Below, piece after piece: positions 48,235 through 59,630 of a DNA stretch of 64,000 bases; the first letter of the stretch is position 1; every line of letters begins with the position of its first letter. The notes beneath the pieces are model-generated. The model was not told the origin of the DNA and did not search any database. It was given only the letters and a program-made list of their open reading frames with translations. Source of the stretch: Heterocephalus glaber (Eukaryota > Chordata > Mammalia > Rodentia > Bathyergidae); the NCBI RefSeq assembly GCF_000247695.1, contig NW_004624732.1, forward strand, positions 41,064,692 to 41,128,691, in the 5' to 3' direction. Both the position numbers and the translations under genes were made by a program.

Positions 48235-48790
48235 TGTAAGCTGCTCATATGCCAATTGATGCCATTGGCTATACAGTGTTCTAACTGGCCACATGTGATT
48301 CAAGTGTCCTCCCCTGAAGCCAGAATTGAAGTAAAATGTATCATCAGTAGAACTGTTATAGCCATTAATGTGCCCACTTTAGAAATTTTGACTCAAGCAC
48401 ATCCTGGCTGGCAATCCCAGATATCACCCCTTTGGATCTACCATTGTATCTGTGCTGAAGCCATGTTCATGTATGGCGATTCCAGGCAGTTAATGAAATC
48501 AAACAGGTAGAGGAATTGCCGTTCCATTCTTAAGAAGAAGTGGACTCCTCGAGTGGGTGCTTTTGGCTCAAGGATTTCCCCGTTTGTTTAGCTTAAACTT
48601 TCTTGGAATGGTACCGCCGCCTGGCACTCTTCCTGCTGCAATTCCTATTACTCTCTCCCACCACAAGTGTCTGACCTGATCAATCTGAAGCCTTTCCTGG
48701 TCTTCTGCTACACACTTTCCCAGTAAATCTCTTTGCAGTTAATCTTGCTAGGATATTAGCTTCTTGGACAATACAAATCAAGAGTGTATA
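48235..48790 (+). mobile_element. Probable ERV-type LTR of unknown family
   Basis: The block is richer in G and C than its surroundings. It has TTCTTGGAATGGTACCGCCG, a C/T-rich end (CTTCCTGCTGCAATTCC) and a CCCAGTAAATCTCTTTGCAG polyadenylation-like zone. The 121-codon frame at 48145-48510 overlaps it and is not supported as a gene. Confidence 0.35.
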
Positions 48791-48867
48791 CATATAATCT
48801 CTTTGTTTTCTTGTAAACCATTTTCATAACTATATCGATTATTAAGTATGGTATACATGCTTAATGA

Positions 48868-49053
48868 AAAGATTTTCCTATTTATTTTTGTTTTTTATTA
48901 ATTTTATTGGTACATTTTGGGTATACAATATAATGACAAATGTGTTTTTTTAACAAAATGGAGTACTACTCAGCCATAAAGAATGAAAAATTAGAGACAA
49001 TTATAGTTAAATGAGTGCACACTGAGGAAATGGAAACAAAGATTTTCCTATTT
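48868..49053 (-). mobile_element. Miniature twin-primed L1 insertion with 16-bp target-site duplication
   Basis: AAAGATTTTCCTATTT flanks both sides (48868-48883 and 49038-49053) without mismatch. Next to the left copy is a T-rich tail and the antisense L1 terminus (about 48892-48945, the same terminal motif as at 12200-12230). From about 48951 to 49037 an ORF2-end piece with GGAGTACTACTCAGCCATAA runs in plus orientation. The two pieces are in opposite orientation, and the L1 sequence that normally lies between them is missing. Confidence 0.88.
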
Positions 49054-49404
49054 CTATAAATACCACAGATTAATAGATCAATAAAGAATCCTTATTTTAT
49101 CAAAATACCTATGATCAAGCATCCTTTGCAGTTTTAAAGGTTAACTAGTAAAATACATTATTAGAATTTTTTTCATTCTCACACTTGAGGTTGCTATGTT
49201 GACTTTGAATTATAATAGATAAAAGGAAGATTACTGGATTATGAAAGTAAAGTATCTTGAATTCTTCTACAGTGCCGTAGGACGTATATGAATGTATATA
49301 ATTTTTCCATTGATATTTTATGTATTAGAGAATATGAAAGTGAATTCTAATATATCTTAAATGTGCAGTTTATAAAACAACCTCACCTCCACTACCCACC
49401 CAGA

Positions 49405-49505
49405 GTGTGTGTAAAACAGCTGTTTTAGTAAATTTTATAAGAAAGGAAATTAAATAGAGAAGTTAAGTAACTCGTTCAAAGCCACAAAACTATCCCTAGC
49501 GATGT
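49405..49505 (+). mobile_element. MIR SINE
   Basis: TATAAGAAAGGAAATTAAAT, AGAGAAGTTAAGTAACTCG and TTCAAAGCCACAAAACTA follow the sense MIR centre. Confidence 0.65.
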
Positions 49506-49579
49506 TCTTCACTATTTTCTAAGTCTTGTAAGTGAAATGACCTCACATCTTCTTAAAGTGATCCATTTTGTGAATTCAC

Positions 49580-50090
49580 AGGATGTGACATAGCTCACAA
49601 ATGGCCTGGCCCAACCCTTCTCTTTTCTCCTTGACAGTCATCCTAGCTGCCCTTAATCCAGCAGATGTCATTCTAGGAAATGTCAGCCTTGACAGCAAAA
49701 TGCTTAGTTTTGTGTCATTCATCAGCAAACTTGAATATGGACCAATTGCCAACCACTCCACCCCATGACCTCCAAATGATTCTGTAATAGCAGGCTTGAC
49801 ATCTTGACCAATCCCAATTGACTTTGCTCTATGACCAGTTCCTAATGACTGCACCTTGTCAAGGCAACTCCAGATGAATGCATTCTCTGCTACCCTACAC
49901 AAGCAATGGTCCCCTACCTTTCTTGGCTTTGGTGAAGATGGAGGGGCTTCCTCTGATGTACAGACCCTTCCAGACTTCAATACAGGTCTAAATAAAGCCT
50001 CACTATAGTGGTTCTGTATAGCTGCTTGTGATTCATTTCTTCGATATTGTGGGCTGAAAACGTCCTGTAAATTCATTTGGGATTTTTATC
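49580..50090 (+). mobile_element. Probable ERV LTR
   Basis: The block begins near TGTGACATAGCTCACAAATG and contains repeated short GACCAAT/CCAATTG-type motifs (49738-49840). AATAAAGCCTCACTA, a good polyadenylation signal, lies near 49991. R/U5-like sequence TGGTTCTGTATAGCTGCTTG follows. The 166-codon minus-strand frame over it is judged a chance opening. The family is not recognised. Confidence 0.45.
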
Positions 50091-50099
50091 CTGGGTATT

Positions 50100-50690
50100 T
50101 TGAGCAGAGCAAGTTATTAAAAAGAGCTGTGAATACTTGAGGTTGCTACCTTGAAGAGTTCCAAAAAGTGGTGGTATAGATGGGCAGCAATCGACAAAAT
50201 GCAGAAATTAGCAGATACCAGCAGCTTTGACTCCTGGCAACTGGTAGTGGCCTATGGCAATGACTAGTAGTGTTGACCAGTAGCAACTAGCAATAATGAC
50301 CAAGTTTGACCAGTGTTGTCAATGGGGAGACTGGAAGTATCTGAGATTACCAGAGACTTACAGAGACAGTAGACACTGCTAGAAGAGTTCCAGATAGCTA
50401 CCAAGGAGAGCATGAGCTCCACTTGCTGACTAGCTGACAGGGGTGGCTAGGAGAGTTCAAGAGATATAATGTCACAGGGCTGGGGCCACTGGCACTCAGA
50501 ACCCAGACCAGTCACAGTAGGAGTAGAGAGCCACACTCTATAAAGCTGCACTTTGCCAATTTGTGATTTCCATCTGAATCCAGCTAAAGAATCTTCAACC
50601 AACTGTCAATAAAGGCAACTCATTCTTCTTCAGGAATCTACTTGTCAACAGTAGCATAAGTTATCACTGCTTGAAAATCTTTAAATTAAT
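50100..50690 (+). mobile_element. LTR-retroelement-like block following the 49.6-kb LTR
   Basis: It contains many short CAGTAG/GACCAGT-type repeats between 50185 and 50360 (for example TGACTAGTAGTGTTGACCAG). Further on is a polyadenylation-like TCAATAAAGGCAACTC near 50608. It could be an internal remnant plus a second LTR end, or a different LTR. It has no coding frame. Confidence 0.3.
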
Positions 50691-50694
50691 ATCA

Positions 50695-52875
50695 ATGTAT
50701 CAAAGTATTAAGCCAATACATTATTTCATCCAAAAATCTTGTCTCTAGAAGCTTCCCACTTGTGAAATTCAGCCTTGAGTTTTAGCAACCCATGGCAAGA
50801 GAAGGCAGTTACATTCTTTTCAGCAAAAAATAGAGTTTAGGAATGAACATGAGAAAATATTTTACCAATAGAGCACTGTACAACAAATACTAAGCCACAG
50901 GTATGCTTCTCTATAATAGAAAAAAATTTGTAATATGAGTAGAAAAAAGAAAATATCTTTCTATTCAGTAAACGGGTATTTGGAAGTAGAAGAAAAGAGA
51001 CAAAGAGATTCCATACCATAAGTTTCAGATTTCTGCAAGCCCTGGCCAGGTATGCAAATTCCTGAATAGAAAACTGAAGGCAAACAGACTGTTACCCCAT
51101 TATTAGTTTGAAATCAGGGAAGGTAAAGCCATGTAGCATGATTCCTGAATCAACATGGGTCATCCCTTCCAAAATTATGAATATTCCTCTTTGGAAGGAA
51201 ACTGTTGAGAGATGATATATTTCCTAACAAGTTAAATTACATCTTGTAAAGGAGTTTAGGGTAAAGAATAAAAATTTAAAATCCAGTATTTTCATCTGAG
51301 ATGATTATATTTACAATCTTCCCTTCACATCACAATTTCATATATTTTCCCTCTTTTGTCATTGTTCCTATAATAAAAAAATATAGACTTGAAAGCATCT
51401 AAAATTTAATTTCAGAACTCCAAAAGCTGTGAGATCCAATTTCAAGTGACTGATTTTGGAAAATAACATGCTCAGCAAACCATCAGCTTTGAGATCTGAA
51501 TGTGAAAAGTTACCATTCCAGTTCTTTAACTTATTTGCTATTAGAGCTCTAAAATTTTTCTGTTTCTGTAACTTCATTGCAAAAATCAAGATGATATCTT
51601 ACTCAGCATAAAGATTAAATAATACATTTAAATGGCAGACAAAAGTAAGCGATATTCCAAAAATCACTACTACTAACTACTACTAATTTTAGTACTAGCT
51701 TCAGTAATTTTTCATGAGATAGGCAAACTAGCCTAGATCAAAATATGAAATATTGACACAAAATAAGCTACTGTGTTTTCCTGCCTATTGCTTTAATCTT
51801 TAAATTTAACCAGCTCTTGACATAGTTCCATAAAGCCTTCATCTTGCTCTTCAAAACAAACTAGCTAATAGTAAAAATAATGGGATCTCCTGTACAAACT
51901 TGTACTACAAAATATTTCACAATTGCCAAAAACTAGGCATAAGTACTTCATTTACATTTTTAATGATCCAATGCTATGTTTCTGAGTACATTAAGAAAGC
52001 TATTTTTTAAAAAATAGATAAAACCTCATACAGTTCTCTTAAATGTGAACACAAATTCTTATGATGTAACTAATTTTTTTTCCATTCCTAAATTCCTGTA
52101 TTCTCACCAAGGTGTAATGGTTCTTCTTAAAGATTTCTATTTTCTCTGCTGTAAGATAGCTTGAAAACATTGCCAAAAGCCTTTTAATAAATGATTCATA
52201 GATCATTTATGGAGACTCAAGGAATTTGTCAGTTCCAATAAACATCTACACTTCAAGATGTTACCCCGAACTTGGCTGGACCTTTACACCTGATGGAGTT
52301 ATATTCATCACTAATTTTCTGCTCCAATAGAGCATTACATAACTTCTTTCCAGCCTTTCTACAATTTTAGAGTCCATCTTAAAAGGGGGAAAATAGATGC
52401 CATTATAGCACAAAGAAAAGAAAATGTACACAAAACAGAAGTCTTCTTCCAATCACATAAGAACAACAAAGTAAAGCCATAAAGGAAATATAGAAAATGA
52501 ATGTATGTTACTTTAGATGATGAATTAAAAAGAAAAAAAGCAAGGGTTCTTTTCCTTGTAAAATATACTCAAATGTATTTACATAAACAGTGGTTTTTTC
52601 ATAGGTTTTTGTGGTGTTGATGAATTGTTTTTGCTCTTATAATGTTATTTTAAATTCTGATTCCTCACATAATAATTTGTCTGCTTTCTCCATTTCTTTT
52701 GATATGTCAATGTTAAAAATCAGTTTTGCCAAGCTATCTAAAATTGGGGATATATTTACATCATATTAAGAGAACTAGGAGAGAAAATGGGTTTCAGTGA
52801 TATTTTTATTTGTGCTTCTCATTTACTCTTCAAACAGGCTATATGCATTTGATATTATTCCACAATTTTTCTATC
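50695..52875. other. AT-rich intergenic DNA, nothing recognised
   Basis: This is 2.2 kb with only short open frames and no nameable repeat. Confidence 0.4.
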
Positions 52876-52879
52876 AAAT

Positions 52880-52991
52880 GAGATAAAATCAGGGCCGGGG
52901 ATTTAGTTTAGTGGTTTCGCCGCCTGCTGCGCAAGCGCAAGGACCCAAGTTCGAGCCCTGGTACAAAAAAAAAAAAAAAGGAGAGATAAAA
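52880..52991 (+). mobile_element. ID-type SINE with 9-bp target-site duplication
   Basis: The body starts GGGCCGGGGATTTAGTTTAG, has CTGCTGCGCAAGCGCAAGGA and GTTCGAGCCCTGGTAC, then an A tail. GAGATAAAA flanks it at 52880-52888 and 52983-52991. It belongs to the CTGCTGCG variant, also seen at 19.9-20.1 kb. Confidence 0.9.
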
Positions 52992-52994
52992 GCA

Positions 52995-54120
52995 CAAATC
53001 CTCATTTGGGGATATTTTCCTTTATTTTATTTAAAAATGTAAAGCTAACAAAAGAACATTAGTAACAAAGAGCACAGGTATTGACTTCTTTATGTAGAAA
53101 AAATTACTGATATTTCAAAATTCAGGACAAATACAAGATAGTACACTAAGATCATTTAAGTAATATATATATATATATATATATATCTTTATTTACAAAG
53201 CAAATTCTTTTATTCAGGAAGGTTTTTATTTTCCCTTATCTGATGAACAATCCATTATAAAAATAGAGAATTCAATCCAAAATACAGAATAAACAACTGA
53301 CTTGGGAACTTTTCTTCCTTAATTAGAATTACCTTTAACAACATAGCTCCATAGAATATGGGTTTAAAAAGCACTACCACCGATCATCCCATTAGAGACA
53401 ATATTAAACCTCATTGTTTCTTGCAAATGATATTACCATGGTAATGCCTTTGTTGCAGTTTAGGCTGATACCACAATCTAATGAGATGGATTTTCAAATT
53501 TTCCACAAGAAAAATGAATACACATTGGTTTTATGTAGATAATATCATTTAAAAATTATGTAAATAATATTTTTTAAAAAATTATACCATCTCTCATAGG
53601 CATCACCTAGTTTTCTTGTATTCTTGGAAAATAAAAAGTTGCAGAAAAGTAAATTATTTTTATACTTATTAAATGTCAATCCAAGGGTGAAGTCCATATT
53701 TTAACTATTTGTTGAAAATTTTTAAAACATATTGTATATTTCCATTTTCCCAAATAAGGCAATGTGCACCACTTATCTATTGAAAAAAAAAAGTAATTGC
53801 AAATAATAATAGACTTTATTTGATAGAATAATTTCCTTAGCTGTTTGGATTTTGTTTTTCATTGCTGTATTTTCTGATTGATAATCTTTAATGGATATAT
53901 CTTTTTCTACTCTCATATAATTTTTTTCTAATCTAGGAAATGAGGGGAAATAAAGTAAGTCACTTAGATTTTGGGATGAAAAGGGGATAAGAGACATAGT
54001 TTTCTTATGGGGAAAAAAATGAAACATGATGGGAACTAGAATAATTGGAGATTTCAAACAGGAAATAGGGTTGAGTTGACCTTTAAGGGTTAGAAGAGTG
54101 TATATAGGTAAAAAGGTCAG
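52995..54120. other. AT-rich intergenic DNA with a TA microsatellite
   Basis: About eleven TA units lie at 53164-53186. No gene is seen. Confidence 0.45.
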
Positions 54121-54122
54121 AG

Positions 54123-54168
54123 ACCTACACAGCAGACCTGCACCACTGAGACAAATCCCCAGCCCAAG
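54123..54168 (-). mobile_element. ID-like SINE fragment
   Basis: The minus strand reads GGGCTGGGGATTTGTCTCAG and GTGGTGCAGG, which is the 5' half of an ID element. Confidence 0.6.
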
Positions 54169-54239
54169 GATATGTATTTCTGAAGTAAAAATGCAACAGC
54201 CAAATCAACTACACTAGTTGTTTTAAATTTATAAAGATT

Positions 54240-54317
54240 TGGGGCGGAGGATAGCTCTGTTGTTCTACTGTCTGCCTCACAAGCACAAGGTCCCAAGTTT
54301 GATCCCTGCTACCAAAA

Positions 54318-54348
<31 letters not shown>

Positions 54349-54352
54349 ATAG
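54240..54352 (+). mobile_element. ID-type SINE with (AAAT)n tail
   Basis: It has GGGGCGGAGGATAGCTCTG, CTGCCTCACAAGCACAAGGT and AAGTTTGATCCCTGCTACC, followed by about nine AAAT units (54314-54350). Confidence 0.85.
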
Positions 54353-54359
54353 TAAAATA

Positions 54360-55265
54360 AATTTATAAAGATTTTGTTCCCAGGAAATGTTTGGAAATTT
54401 TAGGGTATATTTTTTGTTTGCTACAATGGTCTCAGAGTACTATTGGCATCTATTAGGTGAAGATTAGAGGTATTACTAAATATCTTGCAGTATATAAGAC
54501 TCCCCTACACACATTCAAGGTAGGATTATCTGGCCCCAAATCAGAATAATGAATGCCAAGGCTGAGGAATTTTGATATGGGCCTCTGTATATTACCAAGG
54601 AAACAGAGCTTTATCAGGAAGCTATGATAAATAATTAAAAGGATTTGGGTCTTGCAATATTGTATGATTTTCATTTATAACATCTTGCTGGAAGCTATGT
54701 CAGAACTGCATCAGAGGAGTCAAGGGAAATATCAAGGTAAGACAACCTGCTTCTAACCCACTGTCTCAATCTAGTAGAAAAATCATGGTGACAACAAGGA
54801 GGGAAAAAGAAGGACATAACAAAGATAAACAAGGGAATTTGCAGGGGTTGTAACTGTATGTGGCTATGAAAAGGAAAAGTAAAGAATTTAGAATAACACA
54901 TAGATTTCTGCATGGAGTAACTGGAATGACAGTAACATTACTCAAACAAGCAATATAGGTAGAGAACAGTTTTGGAAAACAAAGATAATGAATTTGGCTT
55001 TGGAACTCTTATATTAGGTACCCGAAGAGCATAAGTTGCCTACTAATGAGCGTTTGGGTACCTGAATTTGACCAAAGTAAAATGCAAGGAACTATTAAAC
55101 AGTCAAGAAACTGCAAGAGCAATTTTGTTGTAGCAGTATGAAAGATGATGGTTATAGTAGGTTAGCTGTATAATCTGTGACAAAAATAGTCATTTATCTA
55201 TATTTTAACTTTTATAATCTATGAAATATAAAACAATTGTTTTAGTTACTAAGAAACTTTTTATA
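54360..55265. other. AT-rich intergenic DNA, nothing recognised
   Basis: No gene or nameable repeat is seen. Confidence 0.4.
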
Positions 55266-55329
55266 GCTTGTGCCTAGACATACCACCAAAGCTTCATGTG
55301 ATCATAGCTAAAGGTTTTCAGAAGTGGCT

Positions 55330-55740
55330 AGCATGTGTGATGCTGGGATTAAGTGTGGGATTAGGTGTGATGCTCGGATTAAGGGTGTGTGGTTACTAAA
55401 TTAGTCCTCTGGTTGATTTGGTATAGTTCTTCCTGTGCCTAATGGGAAGCCCACCCTGGGTGTGGGTGGCACCACCCAAAGGGCAGGTAGCCTGGAAGGG
55501 ATAAAAGGGAGAGGCAGACTCCTGCTGCTGCTTTGCTATTTCACAGTTTACTGCCTTGCCACCTGTCTCACTTCTGCCTGCTAGGAACTGTTTCTCCTTT
55601 GCATTGCCCCTATACCACCCACCCTGCCTTGGAGCCAGCCAACTATGAACTGAAACCTCTATATCATGCATTACATTTTGTTTCCTAAAGAGTCTATTTA
55701 AGAAATTTCAACCACTTTTGTTTCAAGGCAGCAACAAGTT
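55330..55740 (+). mobile_element. Solo MaLR-type LTR with short internal repeats
   Basis: It has GGTATAGTTCTTCCTGTGCC, GGGATAAAAGGGAGAGGCAG, GCCTTGCCACCTGTCTCACT, CCTGCTAGGAACTG and CAGCCAACTATGAACTGAAA in sense MaLR/ORR1 order. The 5' part (55335-55390) holds a small repeated unit, TGTGATGCTGGGATTAAG and TGTGATGCTCGGATTAAG with a shorter copy between them. Confidence 0.65.
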
Positions 55741-55744
55741 ATCT

Positions 55745-57940
55745 CCCTAAAGTTATGATGATGTTTTTAAAAAGTTTTCTATCTACTCATAGTCTGTTTC
55801 CTCCAAGTTTTGCGCTTTTTTTCCCCAGTTTTGTTTTGCCCTTACATTTTTTCACAATAATAGGCTTTTCTCAAACAGATGATCCTAGTGGTTTTGCTCA
55901 TATTTAACATGGAGAAACACAAGAAGTTTTTAAAAATAGTAAGCTGTTGGCATTTACGGCTCTTAAATTCATTAAAGTATGATCTTTACTATAGTGTGAT
56001 TTGGCTAAACATTTTATTGTGAGACATACAATAGCAACAGACTTTGGTCCTTTTCTGGGTCAGGTTTTCTAGAGATTACTTTTTCACTCTCTCTTGGAAG
56101 GTCAATTCCTAGTTACTGATCTGCTTTTGGACCTAAATAAGGGAAAGGGCAAGAACTAAGAGAGTGTGGTCCCAATAACCAGTATTGAGTCTACAGACTT
56201 TGCCTGTTTCAACTCAAATGAGCTATGTCACATATGTCCCAAACCAGATTTGGGTTGCACCCTTCTCACAGACTATGTCTCTTGTCCGTTGGTGTGACTG
56301 AGGAGAAGTCCAAATAGGTTTAAAAATTTTTTTAAAGTACCTGTTCATCTCTTTGTTGTGAAATATTTTATGACACCAATTCCTAAAATGTTTGAGCGTA
56401 TTAAAGATGTACGTTGGACAGTCTCATTCGTTTTCCTTACCTGTTCAAATTTAATTCAGGAAAAACATACCCATTTTCTCTATAAGTTTAAAATTTTGCT
56501 GTTCTGTAGTCTATTGTTTACTTCTCTATATCCTGTGGTTTTGTGCTTGGAAAACATTCTTTAATGTTCCAAATAATGGAAAATTTGATGCATGGACAAT
56601 TTATCATTGTTAGCAAAATTAAAATGTTCTTATCAACATGCAAAATAATCAAGAGGAATTTAAAGAAACCATCAATAAAAAAGTTGGAAACATTCTATGT
56701 TAAAGAAAGTTGATATATTTTTGTCCTTATTAAAATGAAACGTAAGTTTTCTAGAAGTAAATTTGCTTGATTTTTCATTCCATGTGGAAATAATTTTCTA
56801 TGTATTTTATTATATTAGATGTAATTGTGATTGGCTTTTACACATGCTACATTCCATACCAGATATAAAATTTTGTTTTATTTGTATCCTGAAAATATAG
56901 CAAGAATTTAACTGGTAATTGTAATGACTAAAATAACTGAATAAAAAATAAACTTTAACATACTGCAGTATTCTTCCTTCAAGAAAAATAGCAGGTACTC
57001 CCACCAGGAGGTTAGAGAGTTTTGATTATTTTATCTACTGGGACATATAGGTGTTTGGTAAATTAACTGTACACTAACCTATTACCACTCTCTGAATAAA
57101 ATAACAACAGGAAATTATAAGAAAAATAATTTAAAACAATATAAGAACTACTGTACTTTATAGAAACCTATTCCCTTGTTCATATAAAAGCAAACTTACT
57201 TTCAGATGTCTATGTAAATCAGATTTAACTTAAGGTATTCTTAAGTTTTAATAAGATCTACTCAGTTCCAGAAACTATTTTGACTTTCAATTTAGTCTTC
57301 AGATAAATCAAAGTAGCAATACTCTAGAGTATAAAAATTCCAGTTTATTCTTGTTGAAGAGTAATCATTCAGCTACTAATTTTTTCATCAAGTTTATTTG
57401 TACTTTTGGTTGGAGTCAGGAACTAGCTATATTTTTACCTGTATGACAAAAAATGGAATATTAAAAACTAAAGTCATCTGATCAAAAATCTCAAATTTTT
57501 ACCTTGAAACCTTAATTTTACAGAAGCTAAACAGAAATATCTTTTTAAAATAACATGTCTAAAATGTTTCTTGAGATAATGACATAGCACTTCAAAAGAC
57601 AGAATAGGTCTATCAAAATAAGATCGGGTACTGAACAACAATCTAGTTAAATGTAGTCTTTTAAACCCTCAACAAACTGGTTACAGAAATGTAAATTGGT
57701 CTCATCTATCTCATACTGCTCTTCATATTCATTGTGGTTCATGAATGCAAAGAGGTATTTCAGTTTAAAATTTCTGAACTGACTACTGTATCCACATCAG
57801 CTTTGTTCCCTGCCCAGATAAAACAGGAATTTGGTGACTAATGCATGGCCTTATCATTTAAAATGGCAACAGACCTCCTAGTAAGGAAAGGAAGGAGTAA
57901 AGGTAGAGGAATATAAAAGAGTGCACAAAAAGATTTTTTT
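55745..57940. other. AT-rich intergenic DNA, nothing recognised
   Basis: This is 2.2 kb with only short open frames and no nameable repeat. Confidence 0.4.
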
Positions 57941-57942
57941 AG

Positions 57943-58024
57943 AGCTGGGGATTTAGCTCAGTGGTTCCGCCTCTGCCTGCTGCCTCACAAGTGCAAGGTC
58001 CTGAGTTTGATCCCCAGTACCAAA
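57943..58024 (+). mobile_element. ID-type SINE ending at an assembly gap
   Basis: It has GAGCTGGGGATTTAGCTCAG, TGGTTCCGCCTCTGCCTGC, TCACAAGTGCAAGGTCC and GAGTTTGATCCCCAGTACC, then AAA into the N run. The tail and the right target-site copy are not visible. Confidence 0.9.
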
Positions 58025-58124
58025 NNNNNNNNNNNNNNNNNNNNNNNNNNNNNNNNNNNNNNNNNNNNNNNNNNNNNNNNNNNNNNNNNNNNNNNNNNNN
58101 NNNNNNNNNNNNNNNNNNNNNNNN
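58025..58124. other. Assembly gap (100 N)
   Basis: Exactly 100 N, starting right at the A tail of an ID element. Confidence 0.98.
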
Positions 58125-58398
58125 ACAATTCATTCCTTTACAGCTTCAAAATACCCTGTGTCCTGAGAACAAAATTATGTTAAATAACATCTAGTAAATT
58201 ATATTTCAAAACAAAATGGTAGAAGATAATATAATGGCTAAATATTAGCAGTCTAAAGTTTATAACCAAAATATATATTTAGCTATAATAGAAAAAATGT
58301 TTAACTTGTGAAAAAAAAATCACAGCCAAATCCAAACTTAGCATTTTGTCCCTAAACCCTAAAGATCACATACTTTACACAATATGAAATGCAGTGCT

Positions 58399-58433
58399 AT
58401 CACTTCTCAGCCTTTTGGCTAAGATCAAGTGTA
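58399..58433 (+). pseudogene. RNU2: 3'-truncated U2 snRNA pseudogene
   Basis: The 35 bases follow the 5' end of U2 snRNA (ATCACTTCTCAGCCTTTTGG then CTAAGATCAAGTGTA), with two A-for-G changes early on. U2 continues well beyond this, but the match stops abruptly. A near-repeat flanks it: AAATGCAGTGCT (58387-58398) and AAATGCAATTGCT (58434-58446). No U2 promoter elements are present, so it is a retroposed fragment and not a gene. Confidence 0.85.
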
Positions 58434-58491
58434 AAATGCAATTGCTCCATTCTCAGTAGTCCCAAAATATTAACTAATTCCAGCATCAATC

Positions 58492-58600
58492 AAAAGTACA
58501 AGCCCATGTAAAGGTACAAGTTCCCAATGATAAATGTAAATGTATTGTATCTTAAAATGTACCAATAAAAGAATTTAAGGGAAAAAAAAGTACAAGCCCA
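58492..58600 (+). mobile_element. Severely truncated L1 3' end with perfect 15-bp target-site duplication
   Basis: AAAAGTACAAGCCCA occurs at 58492-58506 and 58586-58600. Between them is about 80 bases ending in the young L1 terminus (CAATGATAAATGTAAATG, TATCTTAAAATGTACCAATAAAA) and an A-rich tail. Confidence 0.9.
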
Positions 58601-58769
58601 AAATTTCATGTAAGACTCTTCTAGCTATGAGTGTACAAAAATCAAAAGTATGTTGCATGTCTCTAAGATACAATGGTGAGGCAAGCAGAGGGTAAGTATC
58701 CCTAGATGTATTTCTAAAGAAATGTATCACAGACCCTCAGGTAGATCAACAGATAGCAGGGTGACAGTA

Positions 58770-59535
58770 AATCTTAAAGCTTTAAAATGCTGGGCCCCTT
58801 GGGTCACGATGTGAATCCCCAAGGCCTTGGAAAGCCCTGCCCCTCTTCCATGCCTGGGCCCATATTCCTGTCACTTTGAACGGTATCTATTCCATGCTGC
58901 CAGCAGCTCTCCCATTCCCTGGGTCCTGGTGTTGGCTCCCCTGTCATGGCTCCATAGTCCTCATCATCCCATGGCTGCTTTCTAGGGCAGCTATAACCCT
59001 ATGGTAAACCTTTGCCAGATCTCTTAGGCCTTTTTTTGTTGTTTTGAAATTTTTATGGAAATTACCAAAAACCCACAGTCCACAAATATTTTGTGTATAC
59101 ACAATTAGCATAAGTGAACACAACCAATGTCTGGAACTTGTTTCCTGTGAAGCAATGGCAAAAGCTATGCCTGGGCCTGCTTGAACAAGAATCAATATCA
59201 TGGGCCTGTTTTCTGAAGTCATTCTGTATTGCAAAATAGAGTAGCTAAAAGGGAAATAGCTGGGTGCAGAATGTGCCACATGCATGGGGTAGTCTCAGTT
59301 TTTAATCCACTTTCACAAGAAATAATCCAATCACCTGAGACCTAACGTATTACTGTGAGATCTTATCTGTGATTTCATGAAGGTTGAATTCCCAGGACAT
59401 AACTATCTTCTTCTAAGCTCCTCCCTTTGGAGGTTCCACTAACTCAACATCATTGAAATACATCAACACCTGGGAGACAAACAATACCCAAACCAGGGCC
59501 CTCCATGAAATTGATCTAAGACACAATTAATAAAT
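58770..59535 (-). mobile_element. MaLR-type element, internal remnant and partial LTR
   Basis: The first part (58770-59020) is C/T-rich with GGGCCCCTTGGGTCACGATG, similar to the internal region of MaLR elements. The last part (about 59300-59535) resembles an antisense MaLR LTR end (ATCCAATCACCTGAGACC, TCCTCCCTTTGGAGGTTCC). The 113-codon minus frame at 58944-59285 lies inside and is judged non-coding. Confidence 0.5.
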
Positions 59536-59584
59536 ACAAATGGTCACAACATGCCCCATCCTTTCTGTCACGTAGTATCTCTCT

Positions 59585-59630
59585 ACAAACACGAACACGC
59601 ACACACAAACACACACATGCACACCAGCAC
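59585..59630. repeat. CA-rich microsatellite
   Basis: An imperfect AC repeat, with CACGCACACACAAACACACA at its core. Confidence 0.75.

Noticed and set aside
49576..50076. Minus-strand frame of 166 codons
   Set aside because: It lies over an LTR-like block read on the plus strand and has no recognisable domain.
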